The notes beneath the pieces are model-generated. The model did not search any database and had not been told where the DNA came from. It worked only from the letters and a program-made list of their open reading frames with translations. This document shows, piece by piece, positions 43,667 through 54,856 of a stretch of DNA of 64,000 nucleotides. How positions within the stretch are numbered: position 1 is the first letter of the stretch; each line of letters starts with the position of its first letter. Made by a program: the position numbers and the translations under genes. The DNA comes from Haematobia irritans (lineage: Eukaryota > Arthropoda > Insecta > Diptera > Muscidae). The stretch spans positions 225,804,537 through 225,868,536 of the forward strand of contig NC_134397.1 in assembly GCF_050003625.1 (NCBI RefSeq). The letters run 5' to 3'.

Positions 43667-44258
43667 CTGAAAAAAAAGCATGTCCGGTTCCAAAGATTTT
43701 GTCTTTACTTTAAAAAATTTGGTATTGATTTCGAGCCAAAGAAGCGGATAATACAATTAAAGATACTTTTAAGACAAAATTCTCTTTTAAATTTAGGTTT
43801 TGTGTTCTTGCTTCTAGGAAGCAAATTTTAATTTTTAATTTTTTCAGCTTTTTTCTTCATATACTATCAAAGTCCTTTGAAAACGAGTTAACGACAACTT
43901 TATCTTCTAAATTCAGACTCGACTTACAGTAGAAATTATGCTATATTTTTTGCTTTGTAGTGAAGATGCAAACAGATAACAAATTTAAAGACAATATCAT
44001 TAGTTTTAAAGAATTTTTCTGAATTATTAAAGTCGAGTTGACCTTAGCCCAAAATTTTTTTTCATGTTATGATACCCATTTTTAAGTCAAATCACATTAT
44101 TATAAGGACAATAAGACTTCATTGAAAAGTTTATCGACTTTTGGACGAGGAAAAAATCTTTATATTAGAGAAATGCATCTTCTATGCTAAGCAAAATTTG
44201 AATTCGTATTTTAAAGACATGAAATCTTTGGCCTCACTACAATATTTTTTTCGGTGTG
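43667..44258. mobile_element. MITE family E, copy 2, complete
   Basis: TACTGAAAAAAAAGCATG at the left and TTTTTTTCGGTGT at the right. Inverted relative to 25313-25956, sharing GACAAAATCTTTGG-, ATGCATCTTCTATGCTAAGC- and AATAAGACTTCATTGAAAAG-type phrases. About 592 bp, non-coding. Confidence 0.75.
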
Positions 44259-44324
44259 GAAAGGACAGAAACTGGTACTCATAAGTAAAGGAAGAGAATA
44301 TCTGCGCGAACCATCCTAATAAAG

Positions 44325-45120
44325 GCGCCACACTAATAAAAAAAGTTACTTGCATCCAAAGATTTTGAATTTCCCTTAAGGATTTTGGTATTGATTCCGC
44401 AACAAAAATGCGGCTTTTTAGAAATAAAGAAATTTTTAGAGACCTATCTAGCTCTAAATCTTGGATCAATAAAATTGAAAGTATGGCACAGATCGCCTTT
44501 ATTGAATTTTCACATTTTATTTACGAAAAATTAAAAAACTGTTCACTTAGAAATAAATGCCTATTTAAAAGTCTAAATTATACCATATACTTCAGAGAAA
44601 ACAAACCAAGACATGGTGCAACTATAAGCCAAGGTGCAAAATCAAAATAAGTCTTAGCCTATATTTGAAGCGTTTTTATCTTAAATCTAAAGATTCAATA
44701 TATTAGTGAATTTAAAGACGATTTCTTTAATATAAAAATGTGGTTCTATGCCTTAAGGAATTTTTTCTTAGTTCAAGTGTATGCTTATTTAACGAAGGGA
44801 AGCAATTTTGCACGATTCGTGTTCAATATTAAAAATTTTTTTTTTAAGCTAAGATTATAAACTTTCTTTTAATTAAAATGTCATTATTTTAAAGAAATTT
44901 GTTCTTAGTATTGCGTAAATTGCGTGTCCTAAAATTTAGGATGCATAATCATCCATATTGGGTCAATAGTTTTTACATTGTATGTATACCTAACCCAGCA
45001 AACAAATTTGCTAGGTTGGTAAGCCAGCACTTCCAAAAATGTTCTTCCAAAGCTGTTCGTTATTTTAACTACACAGGAAGTTCTTTTAACACAATTTTGT
45101 ATACCTTGCTTTTTTAACTT
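44325..45120. repeat. Diverged MITE E-like region
   Basis: CCACACTAATAAAAAAAG, ATCCAAAGATTTTGAATTTC and GGATTTTGGTATTGATTCCG parallel the start of copy 2, but the remainder diverges, and the right end is unclear. No gene recognised; frames of 80-95 codons here show no domain. Confidence 0.4.
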
Positions 45121-45199
45121 TTTTTAATTGTTGTAACATTTTTGTTTCAAATAGGATAAAAACGTAGTAAGAATTAATAAAATGGTACCAATTATTCAA

Positions 45200-45500
45200 A
45201 TTTTATTTAAAAAATGATACATAAATTCTAGAAAAATTGCGAATTGTTGAACATTTTTTAAGTTAAACGTTTCGGACAAGCATTAGAATGGATTAGAAAT
45301 CATAAAAAAGTTTATTGCGGCAAAATATCGCAATTTTTTTAATTCACATCCAAACATTGAGAAATTATGAAAATTTAGTGCAACAGCTGTTAAAATGTTG
45401 GACATCCGTCCTATGGTAAGCCCATGTTAAATTCATCACTTCCGGATCCAAAAAGAACATTTTCATTAATTTATTGGCGACGCTTTTTTTGCTGAACAGA
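45200..45500 (-). repeat. Dispersed repeat R2
   Basis: CAACAGCTGTTAAAATG, GACATCCGTCCTATGG, AGCCCATGTTAAATTCATC and CTTCCGGATCCAAAAAGAAC, inverse of 23798-24110. Confidence 0.6.
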
Positions 45501-45521
45501 CTAGAACAGACTTGTCGTGCT

Positions 45522-46270
45522 CAGAGATGGTCTGTATCAAACTTTTTTAGGTTTGCGACTGTCGCAAAGTTGTAAACGTCGTAAACGTCACATACGTGTC
45601 GTAAATGTAGAAAAGGTAACAAAAGTCGCAAACTCAAAATACTTTAGTCGCGTCAGCTAGGCAGCAAATTCGATGATATCCAAGACGATGGTATGTGCGA
45701 AGAGAAGGGTTTAGTCCCCACATTTTCCCTATTGCCTTTTGCACGAGTACAGGGTAACCGTGGATTTTCTCGTCCTTTCTTAGCTTTAAGTTCAGTCTCC
45801 TGTCCAATATAACCCCAAGGTATTTTGCACACTCACCAACTGGAATTTCGACATCACCTAAGAAAATAGGCTTGACCGTGGGAAAACTTTCACAAATTTC
45901 TGCAAAAACTCACAGCGAATGCTGTTAAACCCAATAACATATAACCCCAAGGTATTTTGCACACTCACCAACGGGAATTTCGGGGGTTATATTGGACAGT
46001 CTCCTGTCCAATATAACCCCAAGGTATATCGCACACTCACCAACGGGAATTTCGATACCACCTAAGAAAATAGGCTTGACCGTGGGAAAACTTTCACAAA
46101 TTTCTGCAGAAGCTCACAGCGAATGCTGTCAAACTAAATTAAAAAATGTTCAGGATTTCTTCTATTCAAAATTAGGTTTTCTACAGTAGGTTTACGACTT
46201 TTGCGACATACGTATTATACCGTCGCAAATGTATGTCGCAAAAGTCAATGTTTGTGACAGGCCAACCCTG
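45522..46270. mobile_element. hAT-like element, 749 bp, enclosing a LINE RT fragment
   Basis: Left end CAGAGATGGTCTGTATCAAAC (listed in part) and right end GTTTGTGACAGGCCAACCCTG are inverted (CAGRGWTGGYCTGT). They are flanked by a perfect 8-bp duplication GTCGTGCT (45514-45521 and 46271-46278). Subterminal GTCGCAAA/TTTGCGAC repeats occur at both ends. No transposase. The middle ~480 bp is LINE-derived. Confidence 0.78.
45655..46145 (-). pseudogene. LINE reverse transcriptase thumb fragment with internal duplications
   Basis: Minus strand reads VKPIFLGDVEIPVGECA then KYLGVILDRRLN and further KAIGKMWGLNPSLR, the region just after the RT catalytic motifs in R1/Jockey-like LINEs. The segment encoding PVGECAKYLGV is present three times (around 45815, 45950 and 46020) in direct and shuffled arrangement. 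Not functional. Confidence 0.75.
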
Positions 46271-46297
46271 GTCGTGCTATTTGCTATCCTAGAGTTA

Positions 46298-48097
46298 ACA
46301 AGTATATACAGCAGTAAGTTCGGCCGGGCCGAATCTTAAATACACACCACCATGAACCAAATATTAGGGTTTCCTTTGAAATTTCAGGAGGACTTGAGGA
46401 CACTTCCCGAAAATAAATTTAAAGATTTCACCTATGAGGACTATATCAGATTCTGGATTTATAAGAACCATTTTTGTTTGAGTTTTAGATGAATCATTAA
46501 CATCTCTTGTAAGTGATCAAGAAAATTATAAAATATCGTCTTGATATGAAATCTTAAATCTGTAGAAGTAAAATCTGGAAATTTTACATTGAGTTCCAAA
46601 CAATTTTCATGATCAGTGCGCCTTCTACACCCTCAAGAAGTGAAGTCGGTCTATATGGAGGCATTACCAAATGGACCGATAAAAACTTAATCCGATACAC
46701 GTTTTTGTGAGCCTAAAATACCAGAATATTTACAATTTCAGGCGAATCAGATAAAAACTACGGTTTCTAGAAACCCAAGGAGTAAAATCGGGAAATCGGT
46801 CTATATGGGGGCTATACCAAAATATGGACCGATACTCACCATTTTCCTAAAATACCTCTAGATTTCCAATTTCAGGTAAATTGAATAAAAACTGCGGTTT
46901 CTATAAGCCCAAGAAGTAAAATCGGGAGATCGGTCTATATGGGGGCTATACCAAAATACGAACCGATACTCACCATTTTCGGCACACCTCTTTATGGTCC
47001 CAAAATACCTCTAACTGCGGTTTCTATAAGCTCAAGAAGTAAAATCGGGAGATCGGTCTATATAGGGGCTATACCAAAATACGAACCGATACTCACCATT
47101 TTCGGCACACCTCTTTATGGTCCCAAAATACCTCTAGATTTCCAATTTCAGGTAAATTGAATAAAAACTGCGGTTTCTATAAGCCCAGAAGTAAAATCGG
47201 GAGATCGGTCTATATGGGGGCTATACCAAAACATGGACCGATACTCACAATTTTTGGCACATGTATTTGTGGTCCTACAATACCTCTAGATTTCCAATTT
47301 CAGGTAAATTGAATAAAAACTGCGGTTTCTATAAGCCCAAGAAGTAAAATCGGGAGATCGGCCTATATGGGGGCTATACCAAAATACGGACCGATACTCA
47401 CCATTTTCAGCACACCTCTTTATGGTCCTAAAATACCTCTAGATTTCTAATTTCAGGTAAATTGAATAAAAACTGTGGTTCTATAAGCCCAAGAAGTAAA
47501 ATCGGGAGATCGGTCTATATGGGGGCTATACCAAAATATGGACCGATACTCACAATTTTTGGCACACGTATTTGTGGTCCTACAATACCTCTAGATTTCC
47601 AATTTCAGGTAAATTGAATAAAAACTGCGGTTTCTATAAGCCCAAGAAATAAAATCGGGAGATCGGTCTATATGGTGGCTATATGGGGGCTATACCAAAA
47701 CATGGACCCATACTCACCATTTTTGGCACACCTCAAATTGCAAATTGGATAAAAACTACGATTTCTATAAGCCCAAGACCCAAATCGGGAGGTCGGTTTA
47801 TATGGGGACTATATCAAAACCTGGACCGATATAGCCCATCTTCGAACTTGAGCTGCCTGCAGACAAAAGACGAGTTTGTGCAAAATTGCTTCATTATTGA
47901 AGACTGTAGCGTGATTGCAACAGACAGACAGACAGACAGACAGACGGACAGACAGACATCGTTATATCGTCTTAGAATTTCTCCCTGATCAAGAATATAT
48001 ATACTTTATATAGTCGGAAATCGATATTTCGATGTGTTACAAACGGAATGACAAACTTATTATACCCCCGTCACCATTCTATGGTGGTGGGTATAAA
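46298..48097 (+). mobile_element. Mini-me-like element with 152-bp monomers, family A2, longest copy
   Basis: From ACAAGTATATACAGCAGTAA and TTCGGCCGGGCCGAATC, through about seven monomers between 46780 and 47780 (ATCGGGAGATCGGTCTATAT, ACCGATACTCACCATTTTCG, AAAATACCTCTAGATTTCCA, spacing ~151-154 bp), an (ACAG)n microsatellite at 47921-47958, to CACCATTCTATGGTGGTGGG, which pairs with the preceding TATACCCCCGTC as a 3' hairpin. It has more monomers than the other copies. Non-coding. Confidence 0.88.
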
Positions 48098-48104
48098 ATG
48101 GAAA

Positions 48105-49431
48105 AATACTGATACTGATACTAATACTAATACTAATACAAATACTAATACTAATACTAATACTAATACTAATACTAATACTAATACTAATACTAATACT
48201 AATACTAATACTAATACTAATACTAATACTAATACTAATACTAATACTAATACTAATACTAATACTAATACTAATACTAATACTAATACTAATACTAATA
48301 CTAATACTAATACTAATACTAATACTAATACTAATACTAATACTAATACTAATACTAATACTAATACTAATACTAATACTAATACTAATACTAATACTAA
48401 TACTAATACTAATACTAATACTAATACTAATACTAATACTAATACTAATACTAATACTAATACTAATACTAATACTAATACTAATACTAATACTAATACT
48501 AATACTAATACTAATACTAATACTAATACTAATACTAATACTAATACTAATACTAATACTAATACTAATACTAATACTAATACTAATACTAATACTAATA
48601 CTAATACTAATACTAATACTAATACTAATACTAATACTAATACTAATACTAATACTAATACTAATACTAATACTAATACTAATACTAATACTAATACTAA
48701 TACTAATACTAATACTAATACTAATACTAATACTAATACTAATACTAATACTAATACTAATACTAATACTAATACTAATACTAATACTAATACTAATACT
48801 AATACTAATACTAATACTAATACTAATACTAATACTAATACTAATACTAATACTAATACTAATACTAATACTAATACTAATACTAATACTAATACTAATA
48901 CTAATACTAATACTAATACTAATACTAATACTAATACTAATACTAATACTAATACTAATACTAATACTAATACTAATACTAATACTAATACTAATACTAA
49001 TACTAATACTAATACTAATACTAATACTAATACTAATACTAATACTAATACTAATACTAATACTAATACTAATACTAATACTAATACTAATACTAATACT
49101 AATACTAATACTAATACTAATACTAATACTAATACTAATACTAATACTAATACTAATACTAATACTAATACTAATACTAATACTAATACTAATACTAATA
49201 CTAATACTAATACTAATACTAATACTAATACTAATACTAATACTAATACTAATACTAATACTAATACTAATACTAATACTAATACTAATACTAATACTAA
49301 TACTAATACTAATACTAATACTAATACTAATACTAATACTAATACTAATACTAATACTAATACTAATACTAATACTAATACTAATACTAATACTAATACT
49401 AATACTAATACTAATACTAATACTAATACTA
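48105..49431. repeat. (CTAATA)n hexanucleotide array, ~1.3 kb
   Basis: About 218 nearly perfect units. The first few are degenerate (CTGATA, AATACA) and the last gives way to CTACTTCTG. It starts directly after the 3' hairpin of the preceding mini-me-like element. Because the period is six, both strands give long frames of alternating dipeptides (Asn-Thr, Ser-Ile, Val-Leu). These are not genes. Confidence 0.98.
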
Positions 49432-50010
49432 CTTCTGTTTCCTTCACATGTATTCTCCTTCCATACATTCACATGAACAAAAGTATGATGAAATTTATCT
49501 GTTCAATAAACTTTAGCTAATTTAGTTTCATATCTTATATTTACACTACTGATTAAGGATAATAACATCCTTTGCCAACTGCATGATTATGAATATGAAA
49601 CAGAAGGATATAGGGAGTAGTAATGCTACCTAACTTTGGGCCCAGCACAGCAGAATAAATGGCATATGGCACACGGATATCGCTAAACCTATAAAAGTGA
49701 AAGTTTTGGCTACGAGTGAGTGTGTGTGTGTCGGGTATGTGCTTATGGGTATCGGCATTAGAGTCATTGTGAATGTATGGGGGTTATGTTTTAATGTAAC
49801 CTCCATATTGTTGAGGTTTTGTTATTTAGAAAACAACACTTTTTGTCCCTTACCCAGCCAAATTATGTTAATTATAAGTTTTTTTGGTTTTTATTGCCAA
49901 CACTTGTTGTACATGACCACCTTTGCTGGTTTTCATTTCAGCAAGCTGGCATTCATTGTTGTACTCATTGTGTTCACTTAGTGTTGTTTTTTGTTTTTGG
50001 TCTTTTGCAG
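49432..50010. other. Intron sequence leading to the Dscam-family exon
   Basis: No dispersed repeat recognised. Ends with the pyrimidine-rich acceptor TTTTTGGTCTTTTGCAG at 50010. A second, weaker acceptor (TTTTCATTTCAG) lies at 49941 and is in the same phase. Confidence 0.6.
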
Positions 50011-50281
50011 GTTTTGTCTGTCTCACCTCATTATCGTTGTTGGAAATTACTTTAGTTACGACCACTACACTATTTCTGGTATTACTGCCGCATTCAGTGC
50101 CAGTGGTAAAAGCCACAAGCGGCTTACGAGTACCCACCTTTTTGCAGGAGCCACCATCACGTTTACTCTTTGGCAATGACACTGGCAGTCAAGCCACCTG
50201 TACAGCCCATGGAAATCCACCACCAATTGTGTCCTGGGTTCTAAGTGATGGTACAATGGCCACCCAAGTGCCAGGACTTAG
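50011..50281 (+). CDS. Dscam-family exon: signal peptide region and start of Ig domain 1
   Basis: Between acceptor ..TTTTGCAG (50010) and donor CTTAG-GTAAGT (GT at 50282), one frame stays open. It reads a hydrophobic segment (TTTTLFLVLLPHSVPVV) that fits a signal peptide, then PTFLQEPPSRLLFGNDTG, CTAHGNPPPIVSWVLSDG and QVPGLR. EPP-x-R..F-x-N-x-TG, the Ig Cys, G-N/S-P-x-P, the Ig Trp and VPGLR are the first-Ig-domain signature of insect Dscam proteins, closer to Dscam2/Dscam4-type paralogues than to Dscam1 by my recollection, so the paralogue is left open. The exon starts in phase 1 and ends in phase 2. The product is a neuronal homophilic adhesion and guidance receptor at the plasma membrane (family knowledge). 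The next exon (rest of Ig1) is not in the window. Alternative acceptor at 49941 would lengthen the N-terminus. Confidence 0.85.
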
Positions 50282-50659
50282 GTAAGTAAAAGTTTTCATT
50301 GTATGACTTGGATGGGTGGCAGTGGTATAAAAAAACACAAAGGAGGTGAAACAACAAAGTTATAACTAAGGCAAGAAATATCACAACTGGTTTTATATGA
50401 GAGTTGTAGATAGGTATATGTGAAGAGAACATGTTTGTCATAATCGTAATTATGTGACATAAAATGCACGCTTGTTGCTTATCTCTCTTGTTTTTGTAGT
50501 GGTAGACATTGTAACAGTTTGTTTTCGGGAAGTAGGCCTACATAGGAAAGGGCCCTTAATCAAATGATCAAATTAGAGGTCTTACGCTTATATTGAAAAA
50601 GTATATCGGTCGGCGATTATGTTCTGGGAGGGTAAAACTAGTAACAAAAAGCATCCTTA
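50282..50659. other. Intron sequence, nothing recognised
   Basis: Directly follows the splice donor. No repeat or gene seen. Confidence 0.55.
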
Positions 50660-51121
50660 CACACACAGAAAAAATCATGAACGGCGTAGTCATTTCAAAA
50701 CGTTTCGTTCATGAAATTGAATCAACACACATGTGTTGTGAAACTAGGAACAGACGGGGTCAACCTGACAACGTAAAAATGATACCATGCGTTATCAAAA
50801 CAACAACCAGCATTCATGATCTGAAAACATAATGGTTACGAATTTATAAATACAAAAAAAAACCGCTACCGTGGCTCGAACCTGTGTTGTCTGCACCATA
50901 CGCGTCGCCTTAGCACATTGCACCAGCGGCGCAGTTGCCCTAACATCGTCTAACGATTATTTTACGATTTTTCATAGCCAAAGAAAAATGAACGCCATTA
51001 TGAAATCGTGAACGCCCGTGGACGAAATCGTGAACATTCCGTTTTGATTTTTTGTGAATGTTTCCGTTTAATTTTGTCACCGTCCGTTCAAGATTGTGGA
51101 GCGCAAATTTTTCTATTAGTG
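50660..51121. mobile_element. MITE with a tRNA-like core
   Basis: Left end CACACACAGAAAAAATCATG, right end GCGCAAATTTTTCTATTAGTG; with ATGAACGG/CCGTTCA they form imperfect inverted ends. Several GTGAACG/CGTTCA repeats lie inside. A tRNA-like unit sits at 50862-50945 on the minus strand. No protein. Confidence 0.55.
50862..50945 (-). other. tRNA-like Pol III unit inside the MITE
   Basis: Minus strand: GGGCAACTGCGCCGCTGG, A-box-like GCTGGTGCAATGTGC, then B box AGGTTCGAGCCAC, followed by a T-run (TTTTTTT) that could end Pol III transcription. The arms do not form a clean cloverleaf, so it is tRNA-derived and not a tRNA gene. Confidence 0.5.
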
Positions 51122-51205
51122 AGATAGTCTTAGAATTTCCCCAGGATCCAAGAAATAACAAACTTATTATGCATCCATCACCATTCTTTTATGATGGGTA
51201 TAATA
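51122..51205 (+). mobile_element. Mini-me-like A2 3' end remnant
   Basis: GTCTTAGAATTTCCCCAGGAT, AACAAACTTATTATGC and CATCACCATTCTTTTATGATGG match the last ~85 bp of 46298-48097. Confidence 0.6.
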
Positions 51206-51785
51206 ATACGACGTAGTATACAACAACCTTTACTTACATAACCACTATATTTATAGGGCCTCTTACCCAAAAGCTGAATATATCATCATAGCCTTACTGG
51301 TGATTTGTGTTGAGGCCATGTTGTATGGGATTGTGGTTTGGAATCCCTGACCCAACAAATGGGTCAACATCAAGCCTCTATAATGGTAGGATATTTTGGT
51401 TACATACTGACCAAGTACACTGGTATGCCTTACTGCTTCGTGGTTTTTTGGGTGTAGACTATATTGCCGTTTTCTTTGTTGTATATAAAAAAAAAATCAA
51501 AACAATGAATGGTGTCAGATTTAAAGCTCATCAAATACTTTAGGTTTACTTTAAAGATTATAACGACTTCATATTTTTAGTAAGCTTGCTATTATGGTTT
51601 GTTATTGGGTGGCTCTGAGTTTTTTAGGTTTATTCAAAAATTCGGAGCATGACTGAAGGTGCCAAGAGATTGTCATTGCACTGATGGTAATATTTTTCGA
51701 TGGTTGGTAACTATCATCTTCATATCATCCTTCTGGGGGCATTCTCCAGATTGTCCCTTTTGTGTAAGTACTGTACGAGTAAGTA
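51206..51785. other. Intron or intergenic DNA, nothing recognised
   Basis: No motif-bearing frame and no dispersed repeat seen. Confidence 0.5.
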
Positions 51786-53043
51786 ACAGATTGGCTGATA
51801 AGTCCCCGGTCTAACAAAGAAAAACCCTTTTTTTGTCAAAATTCGTTTTTTATTATTCAACATAGTTCCCTTCATGAGCGATACAACGATTATAACGACC
51901 TTCCAATTAGTTGATACCCTTTTTGTAGTACTCCTTCGGTTTTGCCTAAAAATAGGCCTCAATTTCGGCGATCACCTCTTCATTGCAGCCAAATTTTTTC
52001 CCTGCGAGCATCCTTTTGAGGTCTGAGAACAAGAAAAAGTCGCTGGGGGCCAGATCTGGAGAATACGGTGGGTGAGGAAGCAATTCGAAGCCCAATTTAT
52101 GAATTTTTCCCATCGTTCTCAATAAGTTGTGGCACGGTGATTTGTCTTGGAGGAACAACACTTTTTTCTTCCTCATATGGGGCCGTATTGCCATAAAATA
52201 GTCACTTTGATGGTTTTTCCCTTCTCAAGATAATCGATAAAAATTATTCCATGCGCATCCCAAAAAACAGTGGCCATTACTTGGCCAGCGGACTTTTGAG
52301 TCTTTCCACGCTTCGGAGACGCTTCACCGGTCGCTGTCCACTCAGCCGACTGTCGATTGGACTCAGGAGTGTAGTGATAAAGCCATGTTTCATCCATTGT
52401 CACATATCGAGGGAAAAACTCGGGTGTATTACGAGTTAACAGCTGCAAACACCGCTCAGAATCATCAACACATTGTTGTTTTTGGTCAAATGTGAGCTCG
52501 CGCGGCACCCATTTTGCACAGAGCTTCCGCATATCCAAATATTGATGAATGATATGACCAACACGTTCCTTTGATATCTTTAAGGTCTCTGCTATCTCGA
52601 TCAACTTCATTTTACGGTCATTCAAAATCATTTTGTGGATTTTTTTGATGTTTTCGTCGGTAACCACCTCTTTCGGGCGTCCACTGCGTTCAACGTCCTC
52701 CGTGTTCATTTCACCGTGCTTGAATTTTGCATACCAATCAATTATTGTTGATTTCCCTGAGGCAGATTCCGGAAATTTATTATCAAGCCAAATTTTTGCT
52801 TCCACCGTATTTTTTCCCTTCAGAAAACAGTACTTTATCAAAACACGAAATGCCTTTTTTTCATTTTTTTCACAATAACAAAAGTTGCTTCACACAAGAC
52901 GCTCTATCTCACAAACTAATTGACTTACAGATGTCAAATTTTGACACGAATCATTTGAAGGTTGGTACTATATAAAAATAATATGCATTTAATACTAGTG
53001 ACGCTATCTATGTGTCAGACCGAGGACTTATCAGCCAACCTGT
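51786..53043 (-). mobile_element. DD34D mariner transposon, 1258 bp
   Basis: Ends ACAGATTGGCTGATAAGTCC and GGACTTATCAGCCAACCTGT, inverted to each other with a few mismatches and flanked by TA. Typical mariner size. It encodes a degraded transposase on the minus strand. Confidence 0.9.
51853..52864 (-). pseudogene. Mariner (DD34D) transposase, degraded
   Basis: Helix-turn-helix region (IDWYAKFKHGEMNTEDVERSG, in part) and the lineage motif WVPRELT. Catalytic Asp in VTMDETWLYHYTPESNRQS, second Asp in LFLQDKSPCHN, third in YSPDLAPSDFF; 34 residues lie between the second and third, which defines DD34D mariners. Defects: a one-base loss in the poly-A after the presumed ATG at 52862, a deletion plus frame change near 52190 between the first and second catalytic Asp, and in-frame stops near 51946 and 51901 in the C-terminal tail. 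Inactive. When intact the enzyme performs TA-targeted cut-and-paste transposition. Confidence 0.9.
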
Positions 53044-53119
53044 TACTCTAGACTTGTGCATAGGAGGCTTTGAAAGAAATAAAATTGTATCGAGGAGGTT
53101 TAAAATTGAAAAAAATTTT

Positions 53120-53204
53120 AAAAGAAAAATTGATTGTCGTTTGAAGAAAAGAAAATTGATTGTCGCTCGAAAAAAAAAAATGATTGTCGCTTGAAAAAAA
53201 AAAA
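53120..53204. repeat. Small tandem repeat
   Basis: Three copies of AAATTGATTGTCGYTYGAAA with growing poly-A spacers, immediately before the next mini-me-like element. Confidence 0.7.
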
Positions 53205-54856
53205 CAAGTATATACAGTAGAAGTTCGGCCTGGCCGAATCTTAAATATCAACCACCATGAATCAAATATAATAGTTTCCTTTGAAAATTGCAGGGGGGTT
53301 TGATGACAGATATTTTCCCAAGCAGATCAGTTCAACCAGTACGCTTCCCACAGATAAATGTAAAGATTTTACCTATGAAGGCGAGATCAGATTCTGAATT
53401 TATAAGAACCATTTTTGTTAGAGTTTTAGAGTAATCATAAACATCTCTTGTAAGTGAAAGAAAATTATGAAATAACGCCTTGATTTGAAATCTAAAATCT
53501 TTGAATTTTCATCTCAATTATTTAAATGACTACGTGAAGTAAAATCTGGAAATTTTGCATTCAGTTTCAAGCAGTTTTCATGATCAATGAGCATTCTATA
53601 CTCTCAATAAGTGAAATCGGTGTATATGAAGGCCTTACAAAATGGACCGACAAAACTAAATCATATACACTTTGTTATGGGTCTAAAATGCCAGTATATT
53701 TTCAATTTGTGGCAAATCGGATAAAAACTACAATTTCTAGAAACCCTAGGATTTAAATTGGGAGTTCCATGTAATTAGGGCTATACAAAAACATGGAAGG
53801 ATACACACAGTATTCAGCACATTTAATTGTAATTATAGAATTTAGACCCCAAATCGGAAGGCCGGTTTATAAGGGGGCTATATCAAAAACTGTACCAATA
53901 CTCAATATACTCGGCACACCCCTTTATGGTCCTAGAATACCTCTAGATTTCTAATTTCAGGCAAATTGTGTAAAAACTACGAATTCTATATGGGGGCTAT
54001 ATCAAAACATGGAAAGATACTCACCATTTTCGGCACACCTCTTTAAGCTCCTAGAATACCTTTAGATTTCCGATTTAAGGCAAATTGGGTAAACATTACT
54101 GACTCTAGAAGACCAAGAAGTAAAATCGGGAGATTGGTCTATATGGGGGCTATATTAAAACATGGACCGGTACTCACCCTTTTCGGTACACGTCTTGAGA
54201 GTCCTAGAATACTTTTAGATTTCAAATTTCAGGTAAATTGGATTAAAGCTACGGATTCTAGAAGCCCAAGAAATAAAATCGGGAGATCGGTCTATATGTG
54301 GGCTATATCAAAACATGGACCGATACACCCCATTTTCGGCACACCAATTTCCGGAAATTCGGGTAGAAAATACACTTTCTATACGCCCAAAAATCAAAAT
54401 CGGGAAATCGGTCCATATGGGCGCTATACCAAAACATGGACCGATAGGCACCATTATAGGTACACTTTTTGATGGTCCTAGAATACTTCTAGATTTCCAA
54501 TTTCAGGCAAATTGGATAAAAACTACAGTTGTTTTTAAGCCCAAGCCCCCAAATCGGGAGGTCGGTTTAACTGGAGACTATATCAAAGCTTGGACCGATA
54601 TAGCCCATCTCCGAACTTGACCTGCTTGCAAACAAAAGACGAATCTGTGCCCAATTTTAGAACGATACCGCTATTATTGAAGGCTTCGGCGTGATTACAA
54701 CAGACAGATAGACGAATATGATTATATCGTCTTAGAATTTCTCCCTGATCAAAAATATATATACTTTATATAGTCGGAAATCGATACTTCGATGTGTTAC
54801 AAACGGAATGACAAACTTGTTATACCCCCGTCGCCATTCTATGGTGGTGGGTATAA
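53205..54856 (+). mobile_element. Mini-me-like A2 element, third copy
   Basis: ACAAGTATATACAGTAGAAG and TTCGGCCTGGCCGAATC at the start, about seven diverged monomers (CTATATCAAAACATGGA, CACCATTTTCGGCACAC), TATATAGTCGGAAATCGATA, and the 3' hairpin CGCCATTCTATGGTGGTGGG. More diverged than the 46298 copy, so probably older. Confidence 0.85.

Noticed and set aside
48048..49520. Three very long open frames (465-490 codons) on both strands
   Set aside because: They are translations of the CTAATA hexamer array and consist of two alternating residues.
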